A stretch of DNA of 44,957 nucleotides, from NCBI GenBank assembly GCA_937885695.1, contig CALABP010000011.1, positions 1 to 44,957 of the forward strand, written 5' to 3'. The position numbers and the translations under genes are program-made. How positions within the stretch are numbered: position 1 is the first letter of the stretch; the number at the start of each line of letters is the position of its first letter. Below are positions 1-8,326 of the stretch, piece by piece. Under the pieces are notes generated by a model. The model searched no databases. It had not been told where the DNA came from and saw nothing but the letters and a program-made list of their open reading frames with translations. Origin of the DNA: DTU089 sp002440045 (lineage in GTDB: Bacteria > Bacillota > Clostridia > Oscillospirales > Acutalibacteraceae).

Positions 1-101
1 GTTTCTTCGACGCGCCAATACTTTCGTATTGCAAGGAGAAAAACGCCCGAGGATGCGGAAAATAAAGTTTTTAGGGCGTGTCGGTTCAACCCCCTTATGC
101 C
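1..101 (+). mobile_element. Right end of a MITE-like element (copy A)
   Basis: This is a partial copy cut by the window edge. Positions 1-101 align without gaps to 32087-32187, the right half of the complete copy in the atp operon, with about 13 differences. It ends in the same terminal sequence CTTATGCC followed by TA (102-103), as expected for a TA-targeting, Tc1/mariner or IS630-like non-autonomous element. No transposase is visible. The left end lies outside the window. Confidence 0.75.
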
Positions 102-104
102 TAA

Positions 105-350
105 TGGCTCAGGTTTTATGACAATAGCGAAAAGCTTGAGGACGAGCAGTCACTGCGATTGCTTATTTCTGCCGTGAGAAATCTTGAAGAAATTGATTTT
201 TCCGAAGAGCTTAAAAGCTTTTTCGGCGATGCCGACGAAAATTATTGCTATTTCAAGCTAAAGGATTTGCCTGTTTTTATTGCATATAAAATCAGCAAAA
301 CCGCCGACGGCAAATACACTGTTTCAAGAGGCCGCTCGCGCTTGCAGTGA
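105..350 (+). pseudogene. C-terminal gene remnant abutting the MITE
   Basis: An open frame runs from position 105, directly after the MITE end, to a stop at 348-350. The in-frame stop just upstream (TAA, 102-104) is made by the element's terminus. The only plausible internal start is TTG at 159, which has no convincing ribosome binding site and would give a 63-aa protein. Residues upstream of that TTG (FYDNSEKLEDEQSLRL) read like ordinary protein, so the frame probably continued further 5' before the element inserted. The remnant is acidic, ends in GRSRLQ and has no recognisable domain. A functional short protein from TTG-159 cannot be excluded. Confidence 0.4.
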
Positions 351-378
351 TTGAAAATAAAAAACGGAGGTGCTTGAT

Positions 379-1095
379 GTGAAAAAAGTATTAAAAGTGT
401 TTTTCAGCGCAGTTGCCATTATTGTTGCTTTGGCGGTTATGTTTTTCGTGGTCACTTTTACGGGTGTTTCGGCTGTTAGCTTCGTTGCCAAAAAAGAAAA
501 CCAAAAGGCGCTTACAAAACGCACCGAAAAACTGAGCACAGAACCCGTACTTTCAAATTACCAAACAACGTTGGATGATGTTTTCGGCAGATACGGTTTT
601 GTTTTGCCCGATTACAAAATTAAAGGAACGGGATGTATTTACGGCTGGGATTGCGACAAAGCGGGCAATTATCTGTTTAACGGTTATAACTGGCAAATCG
701 GAATAACTTCTCCGGATGTTGTTCCGAGCATCAGCACCGACAAGCCTGTCAAAATAACGCTTACAACAAGGGGCGTTGACTATGTATATGCCAAAGCATT
801 TTTAACCATTTGCAAGAAATATGAAAAAGCGCAGTCGCCCGAAACGGTCCGGCTTGTTGAAAGCGGCGATATTGAAAACCTCAGAACGGCGGTAACAGGC
901 AATATTTCGCTTATATGGGAACAGCTCGGAAAACTAAAATATGTTTGCAGTGTGCGCGCTTATTACGCCGATTCGCCTGTTTATGAGAACATTGGATATA
1001 TAGGAACATACGACGGCGAATATTATATATATGACGGTCTTTACGGCGGCGCAAAGCTCGATATGTCAAAATTCCCCGAGCCTGTTTATCCGTAA
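379..1095 (+). CDS. Membrane-anchored protein of unknown function
   Basis: The family was not recognised. The best start is GTG at 379, because GGAGG (366-370) lies 8 nt upstream; an in-frame GTG at 370 overlaps that site. The protein is about 238 aa. It opens with a short basic stretch (MKKVLKV) and one hydrophobic segment at roughly residues 6-35, consistent with a signal anchor. The rest is predicted extracytoplasmic and tyrosine-rich, with several YDG/YENIGYIGTYDGEYYIYDG-like strands near the C-terminus. It contains CIYGWDC at about residue 90, a possible disulphide. It stands alone between the remnant and a bidirectional terminator. Confidence 0.6.
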   Translation: MKKVLKVFFSAVAIIVALAVMFFVVTFTGVSAVSFVAKKENQKALTKRTEKLSTEPVLSNYQTTLDDVFGRYGFVLPDYKIKGTGCIYGWDCDKAGNYLFNGYNWQIGITSPDVVPSISTDKPVKITLTTRGVDYVYAKAFLTICKKYEKAQSPETVRLVESGDIENLRTAVTGNISLIWEQLGKLKYVCSVRAYYADSPVYENIGYIGTYDGEYYIYDGLYGGAKLDMSKFPEPVYP

Positions 1096-1122
1096 TTTGT
1101 TTTGAAGTCTTAGGTGCAAAAA

Positions 1123-1169
1123 CCCGCAGCTTACAAGTGCAAAACGCTTGCAGGCTGCGGGCTGTTATT
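1123..1169. terminator. Bidirectional terminator
   Basis: The arm CCCGCAGC (1123-1130) pairs with GCTGCGGG (1154-1161), extended by an imperfect TACAAG/CTTG stretch. A T-rich tail follows on the plus strand (TGTTATTTT). On the minus strand the hairpin is followed by GGGTTTTT. It separates the convergent membrane protein gene and the DUF6472/rlmH operon. Confidence 0.75.
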
Positions 1170-1207
1170 TTAATGTCCGAAAGCGGTTGAGCCGCATTTT
1201 AAAAAAA

Positions 1208-1381
1208 TCAGTTTTGGTGCTTAACGACCTCGTATTCGTCGCCGTTTCTGTAATACGGGCACATCTTTTCAGAGGAGGAAAGAAAGCGCATATATTCGTC
1301 CTCGTCAAGGTCAACGTCGCAATAATATTCTTCAAAATCTTCGTCGTAGCAATAGTTTGCACACATCTCGCAAATGCTCAT
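1208..1381 (-). CDS. DUF6472 family small Cys/acidic protein
   Basis: This is a 57-aa gene on the minus strand, starting at ATG (1379-1381) and ending at TGA (1208-1210), 12 nt downstream of rlmH. The product begins MSICEMCANYCYDEDFEEYY and continues with CDVDLDEDEYMRF, then CPYYRNGDEYEVVK. It has five cysteines (C4, C7, C11, C21 and C41) in a very acidic context, suggesting a metal-binding or structural cluster. The layout is what I recall for DUF6472, a small Clostridia family with no known function. It probably shares the M23 peptidase-rlmH transcript. Confidence 0.8.
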   Translation of the reverse strand: MSICEMCANYCYDEDFEEYYCDVDLDEDEYMRFLSSSEKMCPYYRNGDEYEVVKHQN

Positions 1382-1393
1382 AAAAACGCTCCG

Positions 1394-1873
1394 TTATTTG
1401 TGATATTTACCGTTTGTGTTTATTTGAAACGCGCGGTATATTTGTTCAAGCAGCATCACGCGCATAAGCTGATGCGGAAAGGTCATATCGGAAAAAGAAA
1501 GCCGCAAATCGCTTTTTTGTTTTATTTCGGGCGCAAGCCCGTAAGAGCTGCCGATAATAAAAACAATACTGCTTTTTCCAGAAAGCGCGCATTTTTTAAA
1601 CTCCGCCGCAAAATCCTCGCTCGACTCTTTTTTGCCCTCAACGCAAAGCGAAACAACAAAAGAACCCTGCGGGATTTTTTTAAAAATCTCTTCCGCTTCA
1701 AGCGCAAGTGCGTTTTCGGTTTCGGCTTTTGAGGGGGCTTGCGAAAGGCGCGCCGGCAAAAGCTCAATAATATTAAGCTTTCCGTAAGCGGATATTCGTT
1801 TTGAATATTCGCTTACGGCGTTTTTTAAATAATCCTCTTTAAGTTTTCCCAAGGCGATAACGGTTATGTTCAT
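1394..1873 (-). CDS. rlmH: 23S rRNA (pseudouridine(1915)-N(3))-methyltransferase RlmH
   Basis: RlmH is a SPOUT-class, SAM-dependent enzyme that methylates N3 of pseudouridine 1915 in helix 69 of 23S rRNA on the assembled ribosome. At 159 aa the protein is full length. Family landmarks are visible: MNITVIALGKLKE at the N-terminus, LCVEGK in the middle, the SAM-loop region FIIGSSYGL, and the C-terminal knot MTFPHQLMRVMLLEQIYRAFQI ending NGKYHK. The usual GG of the SAM loop is GS here, a mild variation. The start codon overlaps the stop of the upstream M23 peptidase by one base (TAATG), implying translational coupling. Confidence 0.95.
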   Translation of the reverse strand: MNITVIALGKLKEDYLKNAVSEYSKRISAYGKLNIIELLPARLSQAPSKAETENALALEAEEIFKKIPQGSFVVSLCVEGKKESSEDFAAEFKKCALSGKSSIVFIIGSSYGLAPEIKQKSDLRLSFSDMTFPHQLMRVMLLEQIYRAFQINTNGKYHK

Positions 1874-3225
1874 TATTCAAGTCCTATATATCTTGCGGGG
1901 TCAACCCTGTTGCCGTTTATTCTGACTTCAAAATGCAGGTGCGCGCCGAACGAATAGCCCGTGTCGCCGACCCTGCCTATGGCCTGACCTTTATAAACGG
2001 TGTCGCCCTTTGAAACCGAAATTGAGTTGTCAAGCATATGGCCGTAAAGCGTTTCAACGCCGTTGCCGTGGTCAATAATTACATAGTTGCCGTAGCCCGT
2101 CGTGCTCCACCCGGCCTCGGTTACGGTGCCCGAAGCGCCCGCAACAACAAGCGAGCCTGAAGCGCCCGCGCCCGAAATGTCAATTCCGTGGTGATAGCCG
2201 AGACTTCTGTAGCCGAACTGCGACGTTATTTGATAAAGCCCGACAACCGGCCAGCAAAATGTGCCCTTTGTCTGCGTTACGGTGTAAGAACCCATCGAAA
2301 TGCTTTCGGCGCGCATGCCGCGCTCAATAACCTTTGACACGGGCGGCGTTACAACAAGGCTTGTAAGATGCTGTGAAAGCACCTTTTTGTCTCCGTTGTA
2401 GGTAACAATGTCAATAACAAATTCCTGGCCGTCTTTACCCTCGCGGCGCACGCGTGAGTCGCCGATAAAAAGTGTGTTTGTTTCAATCTCAACTGTGTCA
2501 TAATCGAGTGCGGAAAGCGTTTTTTCACACTCAACGTGCCGCGCGCTTAAAGGCTCAAGCGTGTTTAGCATAAGGCGCAGTCTGTCGGTGCTCCAAATGT
2601 CGTCCGTCCCTGTTTTTTTGTAAACATAGTTAAAGGTTACTTCGTTTGAAAATGTAACCGAAGCGTTAGGATAAGCGGCTTTTTGCTTGTCCATATACTC
2701 CTGAATAACGGCTTTTGCCGCCGAAACATCGGCAACGCGGCAAAACGGTGAAGAGCCGATGCTTATTTCGCAAACGCGCTCATATTCGGGAAATGCGCGC
2801 GCCATAATTCTTTCAAACAGCGCCTCACTGCTTTCGATGTTGCAGGCGTCGGTTTTAATGTCGGAATAAGAAATATCAAGCGACTGCGTGCCGCCCGTTT
2901 CGTTGAAAACAAGAGTTTTTGTGTTTTCAAGGTCCGAAAAAGAGTCGAGTATTCCGACGCTTTCGCCGTCAAGCGTGACGGATATTGCGGGGACTTTTTT
3001 GCTGTCGGCAAATATCAGAAAAACAGCCGACGTGATAACCGAAACAATAAGCACTGCGGCGCATATTTTTATAACGGCTTTTTTAGTGCGGGCTTTGGTT
3101 TTTTCACTGCGGCGAAACAGCCTTTTAAACATTGCGGCAATACGCAAAAAAAGGCTTTTAAAAATGCCGAAAACAAAAAGCCCCAGGTCTGAAATATATT
3201 GATAAAGAAATTTAAATACAGCCAT
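1873..3225 (-). CDS. M23 family peptidoglycan metallopeptidase with G5 domain
   Basis: A 450-aa membrane-anchored cell-wall hydrolase. A basic cytoplasmic N-terminus is followed by one transmembrane helix (about residues 50-73). A long extracytoplasmic linker comes next, then a G5-like domain near residues 245-310 (ETNTLFIGDSRVRREGKDG to VTPP). The C-terminal M23 (LytM/lysostaphin) domain occupies about 325-445. Zinc ligands are present: H345 and D349 (HHGID) and H431 in HLHFE, with catalytic H429. It should cleave peptide cross-links in peptidoglycan and is likely to act in growth or spore-wall remodelling. An extended -10 promoter lies upstream. It heads the operon with rlmH and DUF6472. 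Confidence 0.9.
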   Translation of the reverse strand: MAVFKFLYQYISDLGLFVFGIFKSLFLRIAAMFKRLFRRSEKTKARTKKAVIKICAAVLIVSVITSAVFLIFADSKKVPAISVTLDGESVGILDSFSDLENTKTLVFNETGGTQSLDISYSDIKTDACNIESSEALFERIMARAFPEYERVCEISIGSSPFCRVADVSAAKAVIQEYMDKQKAAYPNASVTFSNEVTFNYVYKKTGTDDIWSTDRLRLMLNTLEPLSARHVECEKTLSALDYDTVEIETNTLFIGDSRVRREGKDGQEFVIDIVTYNGDKKVLSQHLTSLVVTPPVSKVIERGMRAESISMGSYTVTQTKGTFCWPVVGLYQITSQFGYRSLGYHHGIDISGAGASGSLVVAGASGTVTEAGWSTTGYGNYVIIDHGNGVETLYGHMLDNSISVSKGDTVYKGQAIGRVGDTGYSFGAHLHFEVRINGNRVDPARYIGLE

Positions 3226-3272
3226 AACAGGTCACCTTTTAAAAGATACCGTTATTTTATCACAAATTAAAG

Positions 3273-3301
3273 ATTATAACAAGTGGAAAGATTGCGATAA
3301 A
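3273..3301 (-). promoter_or_regulatory. Promoter of M23 peptidase operon
   Basis: On the minus strand, TATAAT (plus 3273-3278) is preceded by TG one base upstream, an extended -10. A weak -35 (TTTATC) lies 17 bp further up. The start codon of the peptidase gene is about 50 nt downstream. Confidence 0.55.
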
Positions 3302-3320
3302 TTGTAAACAATTATGGGTA

Positions 3321-3349
3321 TTGTATATTTTGGCATTATGTGGTATTAT
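3321..3349 (+). promoter_or_regulatory. Sigma-A-type promoter of alr operon
   Basis: TTGTAT (3321-3326), a 17-bp spacer and TATTAT (3344-3349), 33 nt upstream of the alr start. It is back to back with the M23 peptidase promoter in the same 156-bp divergent region. Confidence 0.55.
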
Positions 3350-3381
3350 TATTGTGAATTTTTATGTAGCAGAGGGATATT

Positions 3382-4536
3382 ATGTCTTTTGATATAAAAC
3401 CTATCGAATATTACCGCACCTATGCCGAAATTGACCTTAACGCCATCGAGCACAACATTAAAGAGCTTAAAAAGAAAATCAACGACGGCGTTTCGGTGCT
3501 TGCCATTGTCAAGGCGGACGCATACGGTCACGGCGCCGTTGGCGTTGCGGCTGATATTCAGGATTCGGTTGATTATTTCGGCATTGCAGAGCTCGGCGAA
3601 GCGCTTGAACTGCGCGAAGCGGGCGTAAAAAAGCCGATTCTTATTCTTTCTTACACTTCGCCGTATCAGTACGAAACCCTTATTGAAAATGATATTACGC
3701 AGACCGTTTTTAATTATCAGGATGCGCTGGCTATTTCAAACGCCGCACAAAAGCTCAACAAAACCGCGCTTGTGCACATCGCGCTTGACACGGGTATGTC
3801 GCGAATCGGCTTTTCGTGCGACGAAGAAAGCGTTGAAACCGTTAAAAAAATCAGCCGTCTGCCGAATGTTAATGTCGAAGGGCTTTTCAGCCACTTTGCC
3901 TGTGCCGATTCAAAAGACAGGTCGGCTACAAACGCGCAGTTAAAGCTTTTTAGCGATTTTTCAAAAAGGCTCGAAGACGGCGGCGTTCACATTCCGATAA
4001 AGCACATCTGCAACAGCGCGGGGCTTCTTACGGGGTGCGAACAGTTTGATATGGTAAGGCTCGGCATTATTATGTATGGGCTTTATCCCGAAAAATGGGT
4101 TGACGACGGAAGTGTGGATATTAAACCCGCCATGCGAATAGTAAGTCACATTATCCACATAAAAGATGTGCCCGCGGGCACGGGCGTCAGCTACGGCCAC
4201 ACATATTTCACAAAAGAAAAAACGCGCATCGCAACGGTTTGCATCGGCTATGCCGACGGTTATCAGCGCGCCCTTTCAAATAAGGGCAGGGTGCTTATAA
4301 ACGGCGATTTCGCACCGATTATAGGAAGGGTCTGCATGGACCAGCTTATGGTTGACGTAACCGGGCTTAAAAACGCAAAGGTCGGCGACGAAGTAACGCT
4401 TTTGGGTAAAGACGGCGAAAACACAATCACCCCCGAAGAGATTGCCGAGCTTACGGGTACAATTAATTACGAGGTTGTTTGTCAGTTCCAAAAAAGGGTT
4501 GCAATTATTCATTGCAGGCGCGAAACTGCAAAATAA
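3382..4536 (+). CDS. alr: Alanine racemase
   Basis: A PLP-dependent enzyme interconverting L- and D-alanine, supplying D-Ala for peptidoglycan and for D-alanylation of wall polymers. At 384 aa it has the normal length. The PLP Schiff-base lysine is K44 in VKADAYGHG. The second catalytic base is Y271 in GVSYGHTYF. CMDQLMVDVT near residue 318 is the family's third signature. AGAGGG lies 7 nt before the ATG. Only about 30 nt separate it from the following wall-polymer gene, so alr probably heads a four-gene transcript for envelope biogenesis. Confidence 0.95.
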   Translation: MSFDIKPIEYYRTYAEIDLNAIEHNIKELKKKINDGVSVLAIVKADAYGHGAVGVAADIQDSVDYFGIAELGEALELREAGVKKPILILSYTSPYQYETLIENDITQTVFNYQDALAISNAAQKLNKTALVHIALDTGMSRIGFSCDEESVETVKKISRLPNVNVEGLFSHFACADSKDRSATNAQLKLFSDFSKRLEDGGVHIPIKHICNSAGLLTGCEQFDMVRLGIIMYGLYPEKWVDDGSVDIKPAMRIVSHIIHIKDVPAGTGVSYGHTYFTKEKTRIATVCIGYADGYQRALSNKGRVLINGDFAPIIGRVCMDQLMVDVTGLKNAKVGDEVTLLGKDGENTITPEEIAELTGTINYEVVCQFQKRVAIIHCRRETAK

Positions 4537-4567
4537 CAGAAAAAAGCTAAGGTTGTGACGCCGTTTA

Positions 4568-5686
4568 ATGAAAACTCTTGTTATAAAACTCGGAATTTTC
4601 GGTTTAAGGTTTATATATTTTTTCCTTAAACTTTTACCGCAAAAAAAACGAATAGTTATGCTTTCGCGCGAAAGCGACTCTTTGCCGATTGATTTTTTGC
4701 TTTTGTCGCGCGAGCTTAAAGAAACTCTTCCCGAATACGAGGTCGTAACGCTTTGCGAGCTTTTAAGCAGTAAAGACGTGTCCGTTTTAAAAACAGCGGT
4801 TTATACTTTAAAAAGTATGGTTTTGCTTTCAAGTGCGCAATATTGCGTTATTGATACATATAACGTTGCCGTGTCTGTTTTGAAGCACCGAAAAAATTTT
4901 CACGTTATGCAGATATGGCACGCGCTGGGCGGGCTTAAAGAATTTGGGCTTATGTCGCTCGGCAAAGAGGGCGGTCATGACAAAAAGACCGCAGAGCTTC
5001 TTTGTATGCACAAAAATTACGATACGGTTTGTGCCGCCTCGCATTGCGCCGCAGAGCTTTATGAAAAAGCCTTCGGCTGCAAAAAAGAAAATATCGAAAT
5101 AATCGGTATGCCGCGCATAGACTACATTCTTGACGGCGGCAGCGAAAAAAAGCTTCGGGTTGAAGAAATTAAAGAGAAATATCCCGTGCTTTCAAACGGC
5201 AAAAAGAACATTCTTTATGCACCGACCTTCAGGGCGGACGGCGGATTTTTTATAGATGAAATTCTTGACACGGTGGATTTTTCAAAATATAATCTGTGCA
5301 TAAAAATCCACGACGTTGACAAAAAGCACAGCCTGCCCGAAAACGCGGTGAATATTGAAAGCTCTCTTTTCAACATTTTTCCGCTTGCCGATTACATAAT
5401 AACCGACTATTCCGCCTCGGCTTGCGAAGCGGCGCTTACAAAAAAGCCGCTGTTCTTTTATACATATGACATAGACGGCTATAAAAAAGAGCGCGGGCTT
5501 TTTATTGACCCTCTGAAAGAATATCCTTCGATTTCGTCAAAAAGCTTTAAAGATATTTATGCGGTTATTGACGGCGGCAATTATGATTTTGAAGCCTTGG
5601 GGAGCTTTTTAAACAGGACGGTTGAAACTGCGGACACATGCAATACAAAAAGAATTGCAAATAAAATACGGGAGAGCCTTAAATGA
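4568..5686 (+). CDS. CDP-glycerol glycerophosphotransferase family protein (TagB/TagF-like)
   Basis: A 372-aa member of the family that primes or polymerises (glycerol-phosphate) wall polymers at the cytoplasmic membrane face. The N-terminus is hydrophobic (KLGIFGLRFIYFFLKLLP) and probably membrane-associated. Family marks are QIWHALGGLKEFG (about 116), YAPTFR (about 220) and a C-terminal donor-site block, PLADYIITDYSASACEAAL, followed by KPLFFYTYDIDGYKKERG. The length matches single-domain TagB-like primases or short TagF forms; which activity it has cannot be decided from sequence. It ends inside the start codon of the ABC permease (4-nt ATGA overlap). Confidence 0.85.
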   Translation: MKTLVIKLGIFGLRFIYFFLKLLPQKKRIVMLSRESDSLPIDFLLLSRELKETLPEYEVVTLCELLSSKDVSVLKTAVYTLKSMVLLSSAQYCVIDTYNVAVSVLKHRKNFHVMQIWHALGGLKEFGLMSLGKEGGHDKKTAELLCMHKNYDTVCAASHCAAELYEKAFGCKKENIEIIGMPRIDYILDGGSEKKLRVEEIKEKYPVLSNGKKNILYAPTFRADGGFFIDEILDTVDFSKYNLCIKIHDVDKKHSLPENAVNIESSLFNIFPLADYIITDYSASACEAALTKKPLFFYTYDIDGYKKERGLFIDPLKEYPSISSKSFKDIYAVIDGGNYDFEALGSFLNRTVETADTCNTKRIANKIRESLK

Positions 5687-6513
5687 AAGTTATTTTAAGC
5701 TATTTCAAGCTTTTAGCCCTTAATCTTAAAGAGCACAAAGACAATATTCCGCAGGTGGCAAAGCTTGCGGTTGCTGACCTCAAAAAAACATATACCGGCG
5801 CGGCGCTCGGCTGGGCGTGGGCTGTCATAAAGCCGATAGTTACAATATTCGTTTATTGGTTCGCAATTGAAATCGGCTTGAGAAAGGGCGGCAACGTAGG
5901 CGGCGTACCCTACATTCTTTGGCTTATCGCGGGAATGGTTCCGTGGTTTTATATAAGTGAAACCCTCACCGGCGGCGCGGACTGCATAAGGCGCTACAGC
6001 TACCTTGTCACAAAAATGCGCTACCCAGTAATGACTATACCGACGTTTACAAACCTTTCAAAGCTTTTTGTAAACGTAATACTTACGCTCGTTGCGATAA
6101 TCGTATTTTGGCTTTCGGGCTACAAGCCCACGGTATATTTACTGCAGCTTCCCGTTTACATATTCCTGATGTTTATGCTCTCTAACGCGTGGGCGCTTTT
6201 CGCAGGTCTTATAAGCGCAATTAGTAAAGACTTTTCAAACCTTGTAAAAGCTTTTGTTACAGCCGTATTTTGGCTTTCGGGCGTTATCTGGAACGTTGAT
6301 AACGTAAGCGACAAGCCCATGTTAAGGCGCTTTTTGATGCTCAACCCCGTAACATTCATTTGCAACGGATTCAGAAACTGCTTTGTAAACGAAATTTGGT
6401 TTTATGACCAAGGGAAAAGGCTCAGCTATTATTTAATCTTTTATGCAATACTTGTATTTCTTTCGCTTTGGGCTTACAAAAAGCTTCGCAAAGAAATTCC
6501 CGACGTTCTTTAA
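5683..6513 (+). CDS. tagG: Wall-polymer ABC exporter permease (TagG-like, ABC-2 type)
   Basis: A 276-aa inner-membrane permease of the ABC-2 class with six predicted helices. The amphipathic N-terminal segment and VADLKKTYTGAALGWAWAVIKPI are typical of TagG/Wzm/RfbA permeases. With the next gene it should form a half-transporter dimer that flips undecaprenyl-linked polymer across the membrane. The start overlaps the glycerophosphotransferase by 4 nt and the ATPase gene follows after 12 nt, so the three genes are clearly co-transcribed. The exact polymer is inferred from the neighbour, not read from the permease itself. Confidence 0.88.
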   Translation: MKVILSYFKLLALNLKEHKDNIPQVAKLAVADLKKTYTGAALGWAWAVIKPIVTIFVYWFAIEIGLRKGGNVGGVPYILWLIAGMVPWFYISETLTGGADCIRRYSYLVTKMRYPVMTIPTFTNLSKLFVNVILTLVAIIVFWLSGYKPTVYLLQLPVYIFLMFMLSNAWALFAGLISAISKDFSNLVKAFVTAVFWLSGVIWNVDNVSDKPMLRRFLMLNPVTFICNGFRNCFVNEIWFYDQGKRLSYYLIFYAILVFLSLWAYKKLRKEIPDVL

Positions 6514-6525
6514 AGAGGTGCCGCA

Positions 6526-7260
6526 ATGAGTGATGTTGTTATAAGCTTTGATAATGTAAGCAAAATTTATAAGCTTTATTCAAGCACAAGGGCAAGGCTT
6601 GCGGGCATATTTGTGAAAAAAGTGCCGCACAAGCTTAAAAAAGCGGTTGACGGCGTTTCGTTTAAAATAGAACGCGGCGAGTCGGTTGCGCTTTTCGGAA
6701 AAAACGGCGCGGGCAAATCAACCGTGCTTAAAATGATAACGGGCGTTGCCTTCCCCACAAGCGGAAAGGTCACGGTAAACGGCAGAGTAAGCGCGCTTTT
6801 GGAGCTTACAAGCGGATTTGATATGGAGTTCACAGGGCGCGAAAATATCTATCTTAAAGGTCACATTTTGGGGCTTAAAGACGAAGAAATTAAAGAGCTT
6901 GAAAACACAATAATCGAATTTGCCGAGCTTCAGGACTATATCGACCAGCCCGTAAGAACATATTCAAGCGGTATGAAAGCGCGTCTCGGTTTTGCGATAA
7001 ACGTAAACATAAAGCCCGAAATTCTTATTGTTGACGAGGCTTTAAGCGTCGGCGATGCCGCCTTTAAAAATAAGTGCAAAACGAAGATAAACGAAATTAT
7101 GGAAAAAGAAAACGTTACGCTTCTTTTTGTTACGCACCAAACGAGCGTTGCCGAAGAATTTTGTAAGCGCGGCATCGTAATGAAAAACGGCAAAATTATG
7201 TTTGACGGCACGGTGCGCGAAGCGTCGGCGTACTATGAAGAAATGTATCGCAAAAGATAA
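6526..7260 (+). CDS. tagH: Wall-polymer ABC exporter ATP-binding protein (TagH-like)
   Basis: The ATPase partner of the preceding permease, 244 aa. Walker A is FGKNGAGKST (about residues 57-66). The signature is YSSGMKARLGFAINV and Walker B is ILIVDEALSVGDAAF, all very close to TagH/Wzt/RfbB. The H-loop histidine lies in LLFVTHQTS. It stops after the nucleotide-binding domain and lacks the long C-terminal extension of Bacillus TagH or the carbohydrate-binding domain of some Wzt proteins. GAGGTG lies a few bases before the ATG. A strong hairpin about 120 nt downstream ends the unit. Confidence 0.88.
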   Translation: MSDVVISFDNVSKIYKLYSSTRARLAGIFVKKVPHKLKKAVDGVSFKIERGESVALFGKNGAGKSTVLKMITGVAFPTSGKVTVNGRVSALLELTSGFDMEFTGRENIYLKGHILGLKDEEIKELENTIIEFAELQDYIDQPVRTYSSGMKARLGFAINVNIKPEILIVDEALSVGDAAFKNKCKTKINEIMEKENVTLLFVTHQTSVAEEFCKRGIVMKNGKIMFDGTVREASAYYEEMYRKR

Positions 7261-7377
7261 AAACGGATGAAAAAAAGTCCGGACCGCAAAAACGTAAAAT
7301 ATGATAATTTTAATTGCTTTTGCTATGAATTAATCTTATTGTCAAAACACCCAAAACAAAATTGAAAAAAACGAAAG

Positions 7378-7406
7378 ACCGCCGCAGGTAAGCCTGCGGC
7401 GGTTAA
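7378..7406. terminator. Bidirectional terminator
   Basis: A perfect stem, ACCGCCGCAGG (7378-7388) with CCTGCGGCGGT (7393-7403), and a 4-nt loop. TTAATTT follows on plus and TCTTTCGTTTTTT on minus. It separates the convergent wall-polymer and transporter operons. Confidence 0.85.
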
Positions 7407-7417
7407 TTTGCAGTTTA

Positions 7418-8302
7418 TTAAACCATTTCAAGGTCGGCATAAATCGGGTGATGGTCCGACGGGGGATTGCCGTCTATTTGCTCCGTAACAACTCTGTATA
7501 CCTTTGCGTTGAAGTGCGGATTTATAAGAACATAGTCAATAATTCTGTTTTCAACGGCTTCGCTTTTTGAGTTGTGGAACGTGCGGTTATCCATGGTGTC
7601 GGGCGCGTCGAATTTTGCGTCGCGCAGAACGCCCGAGGTTATGTGAACATAGTCCTCAGAGCCTTGCGTTACGTTCATATCCGCGGTGAAAACAACGGGC
7701 AAATCGCCGAACTCTTCGGCTTTTTTAAGAATAAGGTCAACGCTGTTTGCGCGGGCGCTTACGCCGATGTGGTCAAAATGCGAGTTGATGTGAACATAGG
7801 TAAGACCGCTTTCTTTGTTCTTTAAAACGGCGTATGTGCAAACGCGCCTGAAAGCGGCGTCCCACCCCTTTGACGAAACCTCGGGTGTGGGCGAAAGCCA
7901 AAATGTGCCGCTGTCAACAACATCATATTTGTCTTTAAGATAAAACACGGCAGAGTGCTCGCCCGAGCCGTCGTCGCGGCCGATTCCGACGTGGCCGTAT
8001 TCCGTAAGATTTTCGTCTAAATACTCCATCCAATTGTCGGTGGCTTCCTGCACGCCGAACGAATCGGGCATACCGTTTCTTATTGTTGTGCACACATCGG
8101 GTGCACGCATACGCCACGAGCGCAAGCCTACATTTGTGCAGCGCACGTTAAACGACATAATGCGAACGGTGTTTTGGGGCTTTTCGTCAAAGCCCTGAAC
8201 GACCTCGGTTGACGGGCGCGTCCCAATGCCGACAAGACTTGCCATCATTGAAATTGCCGACATAATTATTGATGTGATTCGTGTGATTAATTCCGCTGAC
8301 AT
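7418..8302 (-). CDS. Endonuclease/exonuclease/phosphatase family protein
   Basis: A 294-aa metal-dependent phosphoesterase of the EEP fold. A hydrophobic N-terminus (residues about 5-27) may anchor or export it. The fold's motifs appear in order: IMSFNVRC (Asn of strand 1), FGVQEAT (catalytic Glu), HINSHFDH (His), FTADMN (Asp/Asn), and the terminal SDHHPIYAD (Asp-His pair). No partner determines whether the substrate is nucleic acid, a sugar phosphate or a lipid phosphate. Extracellular members with GIGRDDG and FWLSPTPE segments are widespread in gut Firmicutes and Bacteroidetes. It lies 24 nt downstream of the MelB-like transporter and probably shares its transcript. Confidence 0.85.
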   Translation of the reverse strand: MSAELITRITSIIMSAISMMASLVGIGTRPSTEVVQGFDEKPQNTVRIMSFNVRCTNVGLRSWRMRAPDVCTTIRNGMPDSFGVQEATDNWMEYLDENLTEYGHVGIGRDDGSGEHSAVFYLKDKYDVVDSGTFWLSPTPEVSSKGWDAAFRRVCTYAVLKNKESGLTYVHINSHFDHIGVSARANSVDLILKKAEEFGDLPVVFTADMNVTQGSEDYVHITSGVLRDAKFDAPDTMDNRTFHNSKSEAVENRIIDYVLINPHFNAKVYRVVTEQIDGNPPSDHHPIYADLEMV

Positions 8303-8326
8303 AAAAAGTACCTCCGTACAGTGTTA

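Noticed and set aside
1165..1362. 65-codon minus-strand frame
   Set aside because: Different frame of the same strand as the DUF6472 gene, which has a recognisable Cys/acidic pattern; this one has none.
1148..1732. 194-codon open frame on the plus strand
   Set aside because: It is antisense to rlmH and the DUF6472 gene, is rich in Lys/Arg/Phe as expected for a shadow frame, and has no ribosome binding site.
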